The notes beneath the pieces were generated by a model, which was not told the origin of the DNA, made no database searches, and saw nothing but the letters and a program-made list of their open reading frames with translations. Below, one piece after another: positions 10,093 through 18,439 of a stretch of 64,000 nucleotides of DNA. How positions within the stretch are numbered: the stretch's first letter is position 1; every line of letters starts with the position of its first letter. Source of the stretch: Planctomycetota bacterium (lineage in GTDB: Bacteria; Planctomycetota; B15-G4); assembly GCA_021604805.1 (NCBI GenBank), contig BQJR01000002.1:518665-582664 (forward strand), written 5' to 3'. Both the position numbers and the translations under genes were made by a program.

Positions 10093-11301
10093 TCAGGTGG
10101 GCGCGATCGCCCCCGCGCGACGCCCGACAGCCCGCACGCAGATTTCCTCGAACTCCCGCGCCGGCCGCGCCGACGACCAGTTCTTCTCCACGTACTCGCG
10201 AGCCCGCCGGGACAGCGCCCGCGCCCGCTCGGTGTCGCGCAACAAACCCAGCAGAGCCTCGGCGAAGGCGGGCGCTTCGTCGGCACGCAGGTAGTGTTCG
10301 CCCGGTTCGACGGGTAGGCCCTCCACGCCCACGCCGGTGGAGACCACAGGTGGCCCCAGCGCCATGGCCTCGAAGGCCTTGATGCGCGTGCCACCGCCGA
10401 CGCGTAGCGGGATCACGTAGGCCGAGGCGCCCTTCACGTGCGGCAGGATCGAGTCGACGAAGCCCGTGAAGCGGCAGCCCATGGTGGCGCCTTGCTGAAC
10501 GAGCGCGTCGGGCGGGTTGCGTCCCACGATGATCAGTTCGGCGTGCGGGAGTTCGGCGCGCACCGTGGGCCAGACCTCGTCGAGCATCCAGCCGATGCCT
10601 TCCACGTTGGCGTGCCAGTCGAGCGCGCCGGTGAAGACGACGCGGCCGCTTTCATCCGGAGCGTTCCACGGCCGCGCGTCGAGATCCACGCCGGTGGAGA
10701 TCGCGGACACGTGCGGCAGGCCGAGCGTGTCGCGGAAGTGATCGGCGTCGCGCTGCGACACGGCCACGACCTCGTCGAAGCGCTGGAGCGACTCGCGCTC
10801 GAAGCGTTCCATCTTGCGCGTCTGGTTGGCCCAGATCGCGCGCGCCACCGGGTTGCTCGCGACGTCCACCTGGCGACGGAAGATCTCCGTCTCCACGTTG
10901 TGCGTGAACATCACGGCGGGCACGTTGAGTGCGCGCGGCATGAGCACGGCGGCGTGCACGAAGTCGAAGACCGCGACATCGGGTTGCAGCGCGAGTTGTT
11001 CGGCGATCACGCGGCGCGCGGGTTCGTGGCGGTCGGTGGCGACCGGGATCGGCAAGCCGCCGAACAGGTGACGCAGGCGCGTGAGTTTGTGCGCTGAGCC
11101 GTGCACCTGCGGCGTCCAGCTCACGAAGTGATCGCAGAGTTCGTCGAGTTCGCTCTGCCACTCGTTTGTCGCGGGAGCGGGCGCGAGCAGCGTGATCTCG
11201 AAGGCGCCGCCCTTCATGCCGCGCAGCACTTGGCCCGTGCGGATCTTGCCGCCTTCGTCAGCCGGGAAGAGAAAGCGCGGTGAGACGAAGAGCAGGCGCA
11301 C
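10093..11301 (-). CDS. GT4-type glycosyltransferase, exopolysaccharide-associated
   Basis: The 402-residue protein opens RLLFVSPRFLFPADEGGKIRT, as in the sugar transferases associated with EpsH/exosortase polysaccharide clusters, and has the GT-B C-terminal domain with VVFTGALDWHANVEG and PLRVGGGTRIKAFEAMALGPPVVST, the family's donor-binding E-x7-E region. It should transfer a sugar from a nucleotide donor to a lipid-linked or polysaccharide acceptor on the cytoplasmic face. I place the start at GTG 11301, four bases after the stop of the nucleotide-sugar dehydrogenase gene, rather than at an upstream codon inside that gene. The tight spacing implies translational coupling and a shared pathway. 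Confidence 0.88.
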   Translation of the reverse strand: MRLLFVSPRFLFPADEGGKIRTGQVLRGMKGGAFEITLLAPAPATNEWQSELDELCDHFVSWTPQVHGSAHKLTRLRHLFGGLPIPVATDRHEPARRVIAEQLALQPDVAVFDFVHAAVLMPRALNVPAVMFTHNVETEIFRRQVDVASNPVARAIWANQTRKMERFERESLQRFDEVVAVSQRDADHFRDTLGLPHVSAISTGVDLDARPWNAPDESGRVVFTGALDWHANVEGIGWMLDEVWPTVRAELPHAELIIVGRNPPDALVQQGATMGCRFTGFVDSILPHVKGASAYVIPLRVGGGTRIKAFEAMALGPPVVSTGVGVEGLPVEPGEHYLRADEAPAFAEALLGLLRDTERARALSRRAREYVEKNWSSARPAREFEEICVRAVGRRAGAIAPT

Positions 11302-11305
11302 GGAC

Positions 11306-12622
11306 CTACCAGGCGATGCCCTGGTAGTCGTCACCGGCGCTCTCGCGCAAGGCCTCGACACCTTGCAGATCGACGACCGGCAGGCCGGGCGCGTGCTGGG
11401 CGTAGGTGGCGAGGTCGTCCTTGGTGGCGTTGGCCACGATCACCGCTTCGGCGCCGTCGAGCGCTTCGGTCACGGAGCTCACGAGCAGGCCTTCGATGTG
11501 CGGGATCTCGCGCTCGATGAACTCCTTGTTGGAACCGACGAGGCGCGCCGTGTGCACATTCGTGTCGTGGATCTTGAGCTCGTAGCCCTTGCCGATGAGC
11601 TTCTCGGCGAGCGCCACGATGGGCGACTCGCGCAGGTCGTCGGTGCCACCCTTGAAGGCCAGCCCGAGCAGCGCGATCTTGCGCTTGTTCATACGCGTGA
11701 CCATCTTGTACGCGCGGTCCACGTGCAGGTTGTTGCTGGGCAGCACGTTCGCGAGCATCGGCAGCTCGACGTCTTTGGTCTTGGCGAGGTGCAGGAAGGC
11801 GCGCGTGTCCTTGGGCAAGCAGCTGCCACCGAAGGCGTAGCCGGGCTTCAGGTAGGCCTTGCTGATGTTCAAGATCTCGTCGCGGCAGAAGATCTCCATC
11901 GCCACGCGTGAGTCGACACCAGCCTCGCGCAGCAGCGCGCCGGCCTCGTTGGCGAAGCACACCTTGAGACCGTGGTAGATGTTGCAGAGGTACTTCACCG
12001 ACTCGGCGACGCGGATCGGGCAGCGGATGATCTCGGCGTCGACACCGCGGTAGATGTCGTCGAGCTGCTTGGTGGCGGCGTCGTCGGTGGTGCCCAGGAT
12101 CGTGAAGGGCGGCCGGTGGAAGTCTTTGATCGACGAGCCTTCGCGCAGGAACTCCGGGTTGAAGGCCACTTGCAGGTCGGGCCCGATGCGCCGCGTGGAC
12201 GCCTCTTCGAGGATCGGGATGAGCTGCTCTTCGGTGGTGCCCGGCAGGATCGTGCTGCGGTAGACCACGTCGTGGCGACCCTGCTTGTGACGCAGCACTT
12301 CGCCGATCTCGCGGCTCACGGCGTGCACGGCGCGCAGCGAGAGCGCGCCGTTGGCCTCGCTGGGCGTGCCCACGGAGACGAAGCTCGTGTCCGTGCCGAG
12401 GATGGCCTCTTCGGCGTCGGTCGTGGCGCGGAAGGCGCCCGAATCGACGACCTCGCGCATGAGCTCCGCCATGCCCTCCTCAACGATCGGGGACTCCCCC
12501 GAGTTGATCAGCCCGACCTTGCCCGGGTTCGTGTCGACCCCCAGGACTTCGTGGCCCTGCTTGGCGAGACAGGCACCGGAAACGGCACCCACGTAACCCA
12601 TTCCGAAGATGGAAATCTTCAT
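11306..12622 (-). CDS. algD: Nucleotide-sugar dehydrogenase, closest to GDP-mannose 6-dehydrogenase
   Basis: The 438-residue enzyme oxidises a nucleotide hexose to the uronic acid using two NAD+. It has the N-terminal Rossmann motif MKISIFGMGYVGAVSG, the SPIVEEG loop, NPEFLREGSSIKD, and the catalytic cysteine in AFGGSCLPKD. Several stretches (GKGYELKIHDTNVH, the SNKEFIEREIPHI block and the C-terminal GIAW) follow AlgD rather than the UDP-glucose dehydrogenase pattern, so GDP-mannose is the likelier substrate; UDP-glucose cannot be excluded. The product would feed a mannuronate- or uronate-containing exopolysaccharide made with the coupled glycosyltransferase. ATG start with GGGAGGA upstream. 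Confidence 0.88.
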   Translation of the reverse strand: MKISIFGMGYVGAVSGACLAKQGHEVLGVDTNPGKVGLINSGESPIVEEGMAELMREVVDSGAFRATTDAEEAILGTDTSFVSVGTPSEANGALSLRAVHAVSREIGEVLRHKQGRHDVVYRSTILPGTTEEQLIPILEEASTRRIGPDLQVAFNPEFLREGSSIKDFHRPPFTILGTTDDAATKQLDDIYRGVDAEIIRCPIRVAESVKYLCNIYHGLKVCFANEAGALLREAGVDSRVAMEIFCRDEILNISKAYLKPGYAFGGSCLPKDTRAFLHLAKTKDVELPMLANVLPSNNLHVDRAYKMVTRMNKRKIALLGLAFKGGTDDLRESPIVALAEKLIGKGYELKIHDTNVHTARLVGSNKEFIEREIPHIEGLLVSSVTEALDGAEAVIVANATKDDLATYAQHAPGLPVVDLQGVEALRESAGDDYQGIAW

Positions 12623-12859
12623 GCGTCTGATCCGGGAGGACTCCGAAGCGGCGGAAGTCTAGCAACTCGCCCCGCTCCCATCGGTCGCGCGGTGTGTGAA
12701 TCCTGTGCGGAAATCGGCAACGAATCGTCACTCGGCAAGTGCGTCACGCCACGGGCCGCTTCGCGACACTGAGGTATGCTGAGTTGCCCGATCACCTTGC
12801 CCACCCGGCAGACCACGTCTCCCCGAGATTTCCGCGTGGTCGCACCGAGAGACCGCCCA

Positions 12860-15800
12860 ATGTTCTTGCTCCGCCTGGCCGCTGTGGCCCTCCTTTGCCT
12901 TCCCACGTCGTCCGCACAGGACTTCGTGCACTGGGAGGTTCCGCAGATCCATCCGCTCGAGATCTCTGCCGACGGCACGCGGCTGTTCGCAGTGAACACG
13001 GCGGACCATCGCCTGGAGATCTTTGATACGAGCGGTGCGAGCACGGAGTGGTTGGCCTCGGTCCCGGTTGGGTTGGCGCCCGTCACCGTGCGTGCGCGCT
13101 CGGCCACCGAACTCTGGGTGGTGAATCACATCAGCGACAGCATCTCGGTGGTGGAGCTCGGTGCGCTGGGAGCGGCGCGGGTCGTCGACACGATCCAGAC
13201 CGACGATGAACCTTGCGACGTGGTCTTCGCGGGCACGCCAGAACGCGCCTGGGTGAGCTGCTCGCAGGTGAACATGATCCAGGTGTTCGATCCGGCGAAC
13301 CGCAGCGCGAAGCCCGATGAGCTGATGATCTTCGGCGAGGAGCCCAAGTCGCTGGCGGTGAGCCTCGACGGCAACACGGTGTATGCGGCGATCTTCGAGT
13401 CGGGCAACGGCACCACCGCGCTGGGTGGGCCTGGACTCATGGGCGGCGGTTACCCGCCGAATGTCGTCTCGCTCCCCTCGGGTCCGTACGCGGGGCAGAA
13501 CCCGCCGCCGAACAAGCTCACGAACTTCGTGCCGCCACAGGTGCCGGGGAATCCCTCGCCGCCGGACTCCGCGCTCATCGTCCGCAAGAACGATGAAGGC
13601 CGCTGGATCGACGACAACCGCATCGACTGGACGCGCTGGGTGAGCGGCGCGGCCGCCGCCGAGTCGGGCCGCCCCGTGGGTTGGAACCTGCCCGATCACG
13701 ACATCGCGATCATCGACACGCGCACGCAGAACGTCAGCTACGCCAACCGCATGATGAACATCTGCATGTCGCTCGCGGTCAACCCGACCACGGGCGTGGT
13801 GCACTTGGTCGGCACCGACGCCACCAACGAGATCCGCTTCGAGCCGAACATCAACGGCACCTTCGTGCGCGTGATGCACGCGAGCATGGGCGCCAGCGGC
13901 GAGGACGTTCAACTCGCCGACCTCAATCCGCACCTCACCTACACGACCTCCACGATCCCCGCTCCGCTGCGCAACCGTTCGCTGGGTGATCCGCGCGGCA
14001 TCGCCTTCGCGCCCGACGGAGCCACCGGCTTCGTAAGCGGCATGGGCAGCAACAACGTCGTGGCGGTCGACGGAGCCGGCAAGCGCCTGGCCAGCATCGC
14101 GCCGATCAACGTGGCTCAGGGCCCCACGGGCCTCATCTACCATCCCACGCGCGCGCGGCTCTACGTGCTCGGCAGGTTCGAAGGCGCGCTCTCGGTGATC
14201 GACACCAGCCTGTCCACCGAATCGGAGCGCGTGCCCTTCTTCGACCCCACGCCAGCCGTGGTGAAGGAAGGCCGACCGTTCCTCTACGACACGCACCGCA
14301 CTTCGGGCCTGGGCCAGGTCGCGTGCGGTTCCTGCCATGTGGACGCGCGCTTCGACCGCTTGGCCTGGGACCTCGGCAACCCCGCCGGCGACATGAAGGG
14401 CGTGGAGGGTCAGAACCTCGCCGCCGGTGTGCTCGACGACGACTCGATCTTCGACCCCTTCCACCCCATGAAGGGGCCGATGCTCACGCAGACGCTGCAA
14501 GACATCATCGGCAAGGAGCCCTTCCACTGGAGCGGCGACAAAGACGGCCTGCACGAGTTCAACGCCGCCTTCACCGGCCTCCAGGGCGACGACACGCAGC
14601 TCACGCCCGAGGAGATGCAGGCCTTCAGCGACTTCCTCGCCACGATCACGATCCCCCCGAACCCCTTCCGCGCGATCGACAACAGCCTGCCCACCGACCT
14701 CCCGTTGCGCGGGCACTACTCCACCGGCACCTTCAGCCCCGCGGGCGAACCGCTCCCGAATGGCGACGCCCAGGCCGGGCTCGCTCTGTTCCGTCCGCCC
14801 ACGCTGCTGTCGGGCAACCTCGCCTGCGTGAGCTGTCACACGCTGCCGACCGGCATGAGCCTCGACGCCACTTTCGAGAACGGCAGCTTCGTGCCCCTGC
14901 CTGTGGGCGAGTTCGGTGAGCACCACCACGCGCTCGTCTCGAAAGGCGAGGACAACTCCACGCGCAAGGTGCCGCAGCTGCGCAACCTGCACGAGAGGGT
15001 GGGCTTCGAGGCGACGCAGCTCGAGAACACGTCGGGCTTCGGCTTCGTGCACGACGGCACCGTCGACTCGATCGCGCGCTTCGTGGCGCTGGACATCTTC
15101 GGCGTGAGCAGCACCCAGGAAGTGGCCGACCTCGTGGCCTTCCTGTTGAGCTTCTCGGGCTCCGACCTGCCCTTGGGCGACCCCTTCAATCTGATCGAAG
15201 GCAACGGGCCGTTGAGCAACGACACCCACGCTGGCGTGGGCCACCAGCTCACGCTCGTGGATGGGCAGAACCCCGCGCCGGGTCAGCTGCCGCTGATCAC
15301 CCAGATGCGTCAGTTGGCCGACGCGAACGCCGTGGGCCTCACGGTCAAGGCTCAGCGCGACGACGAAGCGCGCGGCTACACCTACGTGGGCAACCTCACG
15401 TTCCAGTCGGACCGTGCCAGCGAGACCCTCTCACTGGCCGACCTCGTGCTCAGCAGCGAGCCCGGCTCGGAGAGCACCTGGACGCTCGTGGCCAAAGGCA
15501 CCGAGTTGCGCGTGGGCATCGACCGCGACGGCGACGGCTTCTTCGACAGCGACGAACTCGACGCGCTCAGTGACCCCAACGACCCCGACAGCGTCCCCGA
15601 CGGTTGCCGCTCGGTGGCCTCGGACCTCGGTGGCGGCCTGGCCGGCTTCGGCGGGCTCGCGCCGCATCAGTTCGGCTGCGGCAGCTTGGCGACGGGCGGC
15701 AACGCGACCTTCACGCTCGAAATGGCGCGCCCCAACTCTCCAGCTTTCCTCGTGCTCGCGGCCGGCGAAGGCAACCTGCCCTTCAAGGGCGGCACGCTCG

Positions 15801-15982
15801 TGCCCTTGCCACAGCTCATCGCAGGTCCGTTCCACACCGACGGATCGGGTGAGTTGAACATCGGCAGCATCACGGGCGGAGGCGGCCCCTTCAGCGTCTT
15901 CGCTCAGTGGGCCGTGATCGATGCCGACGGGCCTGTCGGCATCAGCCTGTCGAACGCACTCGAGATCCACGTGCAGCCCTGA
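12860..15982 (+). CDS. Secreted diheme cytochrome with YNCE-like propeller and C-terminal sorting-type module
   Basis: The 1040-residue exported protein has a signal peptide (MFLLRLAAVALLCLPTSSAQ) and an N-terminal propeller-like region of IDTxxxxV-type repeats. Two c-type heme sites follow, CGSCH at residues 489-493 and CVSCH at 656-660, in a MauG/diheme peroxidase-like arrangement. An EF-hand-like loop DRDGDGFFDSDE starts at residue 888, followed by a DPNDPDS calcium-binding-type stretch and a final 100-residue module ending NALEIHVQP. That module is shared with the three TIM-barrel proteins at 29-39 kb. A periplasmic or surface electron-transfer or oxidase role is inferred. The ATG at 12860 is chosen because it starts the signal peptide. 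A possible -10 (TATGCT) lies near 12774. Confidence 0.85.
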   Translation: MFLLRLAAVALLCLPTSSAQDFVHWEVPQIHPLEISADGTRLFAVNTADHRLEIFDTSGASTEWLASVPVGLAPVTVRARSATELWVVNHISDSISVVELGALGAARVVDTIQTDDEPCDVVFAGTPERAWVSCSQVNMIQVFDPANRSAKPDELMIFGEEPKSLAVSLDGNTVYAAIFESGNGTTALGGPGLMGGGYPPNVVSLPSGPYAGQNPPPNKLTNFVPPQVPGNPSPPDSALIVRKNDEGRWIDDNRIDWTRWVSGAAAAESGRPVGWNLPDHDIAIIDTRTQNVSYANRMMNICMSLAVNPTTGVVHLVGTDATNEIRFEPNINGTFVRVMHASMGASGEDVQLADLNPHLTYTTSTIPAPLRNRSLGDPRGIAFAPDGATGFVSGMGSNNVVAVDGAGKRLASIAPINVAQGPTGLIYHPTRARLYVLGRFEGALSVIDTSLSTESERVPFFDPTPAVVKEGRPFLYDTHRTSGLGQVACGSCHVDARFDRLAWDLGNPAGDMKGVEGQNLAAGVLDDDSIFDPFHPMKGPMLTQTLQDIIGKEPFHWSGDKDGLHEFNAAFTGLQGDDTQLTPEEMQAFSDFLATITIPPNPFRAIDNSLPTDLPLRGHYSTGTFSPAGEPLPNGDAQAGLALFRPPTLLSGNLACVSCHTLPTGMSLDATFENGSFVPLPVGEFGEHHHALVSKGEDNSTRKVPQLRNLHERVGFEATQLENTSGFGFVHDGTVDSIARFVALDIFGVSSTQEVADLVAFLLSFSGSDLPLGDPFNLIEGNGPLSNDTHAGVGHQLTLVDGQNPAPGQLPLITQMRQLADANAVGLTVKAQRDDEARGYTYVGNLTFQSDRASETLSLADLVLSSEPGSESTWTLVAKGTELRVGIDRDGDGFFDSDELDALSDPNDPDSVPDGCRSVASDLGGGLAGFGGLAPHQFGCGSLATGGNATFTLEMARPNSPAFLVLAAGEGNLPFKGGTLVPLPQLIAGPFHTDGSGELNIGSITGGGGPFSVFAQWAVIDADGPVGISLSNALEIHVQP

Positions 15983-16010
15983 CCGAGTGCTGCGCACCGC
16001 ACTGCCCGAA

Positions 16011-16061
16011 CGACACGTCAGCTCGACCGACACGTCAGCTCGACCGACACGTCAGCTCGAC
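16011..16061. repeat. Three exact 17-bp tandem repeats
   Basis: The unit CGACACGTCAGCTCGAC occurs three times head to tail with no mismatch, directly between the convergent cytochrome and SPFH genes. A degenerate continuation (CGTCAACTCGAC) runs into the last codons of the SPFH gene. No terminator-type hairpin is obvious in it. Confidence 0.9.
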
Positions 16062-16083
16062 CGACGCGCCGCCCGACGAGGCG

Positions 16084-17049
16084 TCAACTCGACTTCGGAC
16101 CGGCGGCCATGAGTTCCTTGAGGCTGCCCAGCGCGCCCAGCACGCTGGCCGACTCGTAGGGCAAGAACACCGTGTGCCCTTCGCCCGAGCTGGTGGCGAC
16201 CTCGCGCATCATCTTCAGGTACTCCATCGCGATCAGGTACTGAGCGGGATCGGTGCCCGCCGACGCCAAGGCCTGTGACACCTTCTCGATGGCGCCCGCT
16301 TCACCCTCGGCCTTGAGGATCAGGCGGCGACGTTCGCCCTCGGCTTCGGCCACGGCCGCGTCGCGCACACCTTCGGCACGCAGCACATTGCTGGCCTTGT
16401 CTCCCTCCGCCTCGAGCACCGTGGCGCGACGGGTGCGCTCGGCCTTCATCTGCTTCTCCATGGCGAGCTGGATCTCGGGCGGCGGGTTGATGTCTTGCAG
16501 CTCGACGCGATTGACCTTCACGCCCCACTTGTCGGTGGCGTCGTCGAGCACTTCGCGCATCTTGCCGTTGATCTCGTCGCGACTGGAGAGCGCGCGGTCG
16601 AGGTCGATGTCGCCGATGATGTTACGCAGCGTCGTCTGCGCCAGCTTCTCGATGGCGTTCGGGAGATTGCTCACCTCGTAGGTCGCGCGCATCGGGTCGG
16701 TGATCTGGGCGAACAGCAAGCCGTTGATCTCGATGACCACGTTGTCGCGCGTGATCACGCGCTGCTGCGGGAAGTCGAGCACGACCTCGCGCATGTCGAT
16801 GCGGTCGGCCATGCGCATCAAGTTCACCGTACGGCCGCCCACACGCGCGGGCGTGAGCCAGGCCACTTGCCGCGCTTGGTCGAAGATCGGCCAGAGCACA
16901 TTGATGCCCGGCGTGAGCGTACGGTGGAACTTGCCGAGGCGCTCGACCATCACGATCTCAGCCTGCTTCACGACCTTCACACCGCGCGCGAGCATGACCA
17001 GCGCGAGCACGACCAGCGTGAGCGTGATGATTTGACCAGGATCTTCCAT
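16084..17049 (-). CDS. SPFH/stomatin-prohibitin family membrane protein (QmcA/YbbK-like)
   Basis: The 321-residue product has one N-terminal membrane anchor (about residues 7-24), an SPFH domain (VKVVKQAEIVMVERLGKFHRTLTPGINVLWP onward), then an alanine/glutamate-rich coiled coil (EKQMKAERTRRATVLEAEGDKAS) typical of stomatin-like bacterial proteins. These form large oligomers that organise membrane microdomains and often pair with NfeD proteins, as here: the nfeD gene ends 62 bases upstream on the same strand. The start at 17049 has a strong GGAGGAA. The long upstream in-frame extension is rejected because it is arginine-rich and lacks family similarity. Confidence 0.93.
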   Translation of the reverse strand: MEDPGQIITLTLVVLALVMLARGVKVVKQAEIVMVERLGKFHRTLTPGINVLWPIFDQARQVAWLTPARVGGRTVNLMRMADRIDMREVVLDFPQQRVITRDNVVIEINGLLFAQITDPMRATYEVSNLPNAIEKLAQTTLRNIIGDIDLDRALSSRDEINGKMREVLDDATDKWGVKVNRVELQDINPPPEIQLAMEKQMKAERTRRATVLEAEGDKASNVLRAEGVRDAAVAEAEGERRRLILKAEGEAGAIEKVSQALASAGTDPAQYLIAMEYLKMMREVATSSGEGHTVFLPYESASVLGALGSLKELMAAGPKSS

Positions 17050-17111
17050 CGGTTCCTCCAGCCCAAGTGGGCGCGACGGTGGGCAGCGGCGGCGAGCCGC
17101 TGGTGAGTTCC

Positions 17112-17594
17112 TCAGGCAGCGCTGACGCGCACGGTGTTGCCTTCGACAGCGTCCACGCGCACGGGCGCGCCGACTTGCAGAGTGGAGCTCGCCGTGGCGC
17201 GCCACTCTTCATTGTTGAGACGCACGCGACCGATGCCGTTCGCAGGGACCTGCGCGACGACCGTGCCCGAGCGACCGATCAACGCGTCCACGTTCGTGGG
17301 CGACTCGTCGGGCGAGAGCAGGCTCACGAACACGGGGCGCAACCAGAGCAGCGAAGCGATCGAGCTGAGCGCGAAGAAGGCCATCTGCCACTCGGCGGTG
17401 AGCCCGAGCCAAGCCCCGCCTGCGGTGAGCAAGGTGCTCACGGCGATGGCGCCGAGCAGGAAGCCCGCCGTGAGGATCTCCGCGATCAACAGCAGCAGCG
17501 TGGCCCACAACCAGAAGTGCATCGGCTGATCGAGCCACCCGCCCAATCGGAGCAGGTCGTCGAGGCTGCCTTGAATGCTTGCCAGGATCATCAT
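17112..17594 (-). CDS. NfeD-like membrane protein
   Basis: The 160-residue protein has membrane helices in the N-terminal half (FWLWATLLLLIAEILTAGFLLGAIAVS and WQMAFFALSSIASLLWL) and a C-terminal OB-fold (NVDALIGRSGTVVAQVPANGIGRVRLNNEEWRA, VRVDAVEGNTVRVS), the short-form NfeD1b architecture without the ClpP-like protease. NfeD proteins act with SPFH partners; the adjacent SPFH gene fits. Two adjacent ATG codons (17594, 17591) are possible starts; GGGGAG lies about 12 bases upstream. Confidence 0.92.
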   Translation of the reverse strand: MMILASIQGSLDDLLRLGGWLDQPMHFWLWATLLLLIAEILTAGFLLGAIAVSTLLTAGGAWLGLTAEWQMAFFALSSIASLLWLRPVFVSLLSPDESPTNVDALIGRSGTVVAQVPANGIGRVRLNNEEWRATASSTLQVGAPVRVDAVEGNTVRVSAA

Positions 17595-17653
17595 CGCGCG
17601 TGGGCTCCCCGAGCTGGTGGCGCGCATTCTGCCACAGCGGACGGGAGCGGCGC

Positions 17654-18439
17654 CTAGGCCACGGTCGAGACTCGCACGCCCGGCGCCCGCGCAGCCGCCT
17701 CGGCGGCCTCCTCGCGACGGGGCTCATCGAGCGTCCAGCCGCCCTCGCAGAGGTGTTCGGCGAAGGCCGCTTCCACGGCATCCGCCGCACGCTCCCAACT
17801 CACCGCTGCACCCGCCAGCGCGCGCAGCGAGGACGCCCCCGGCGTGAGCCCCGGCGCCTCGAGCGGGATCGAACCGTGATGCAGCACCCGCCCCCCCCGC
17901 CGACGCTGCGCCGAGCCGACCAACTTGCGCCCGGCCTGATCCACGAGGTCGAAGCTGGTGGTGTCCTCGAAACACAAAGTGGCGGCGCGCGGGTGCACCG
18001 AGAGCGGCGCGTCGCCACCGCGGAAGTCGACCTCGGCACCCAGGCCGGCGAGCGCCGTGCGCAGCGCTTGATGCACCACGCGATAGGCGGCCTCGACCTG
18101 CGTGGGGTAGCCGTCTTCACCGGGGGTGGCGATCAGGCAGAACGTGAGTTCACGATCGTGGTGGATCGCGCCGCCGCCCGTGGGCCGCCGCACGATCGGC
18201 ACGCCCACTCGCGCGGCGCGCTCCACGAAAGCCTCGGCCGGCTGGAAGTGACCGAGGCTGAGCCCGCTGGGTTCCCACGCATAGAGCCGCAGCACAGGCC
18301 GCGGGTCGGACGAGCGCAACAAGGCCTCGTCGAGCGCAAGATTCCAGTCGGGCTCACCCGGCCCCGAACGCAGCAGCCGCCAGCGTGCCGTGCTCCCGCT
18401 CAGGGACGCGACGCCTTCTTCACGAGCTGCTCGAGGCAC
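17654..18439 (-). CDS. LipM/LplA-family octanoyl- or lipoate-protein transferase
   Basis: The enzyme attaches an octanoyl or lipoyl group to lipoyl domains (for example GcvH). Family motifs are DWNLALDEALLR, the RRPTGGGAIHH loop with HDRELTFCL, and the lysine motif GRKLVGSAQRRRGG. A cysteine in ATLCFEDTTSFDLV occupies the position of the LipM catalytic cysteine, favouring octanoyltransferase over ATP-dependent LplA. There is no ATG near the true N-terminus: GTG at 18439 gives 261 residues and overlaps the upstream gene by 40 bases, whereas a CTG at 18403 would share a CTGA overlap with the upstream stop, has GAAGAAGG about ten bases before it, and begins closer to the family N-terminus. Confidence 0.87.
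   Translation of the reverse strand: MPRAAREEGVASLSGSTARWRLLRSGPGEPDWNLALDEALLRSSDPRPVLRLYAWEPSGLSLGHFQPAEAFVERAARVGVPIVRRPTGGGAIHHDRELTFCLIATPGEDGYPTQVEAAYRVVHQALRTALAGLGAEVDFRGGDAPLSVHPRAATLCFEDTTSFDLVDQAGRKLVGSAQRRRGGRVLHHGSIPLEAPGLTPGASSLRALAGAAVSWERAADAVEAAFAEHLCEGGWTLDEPRREEAAEAAARAPGVRVSTVA

Noticed and set aside
12728..15244. 838-codon open frame antisense to the diheme cytochrome gene
   Set aside because: It mirrors a clearly coding gene with heme motifs; long antisense frames are expected at this GC content, and its translation is low-complexity (H/R/E/V-rich) with no family motif.
16011..16061. CRISPR array
   Set aside because: The 17-bp units are directly adjacent with no spacers, and there are no cas genes.
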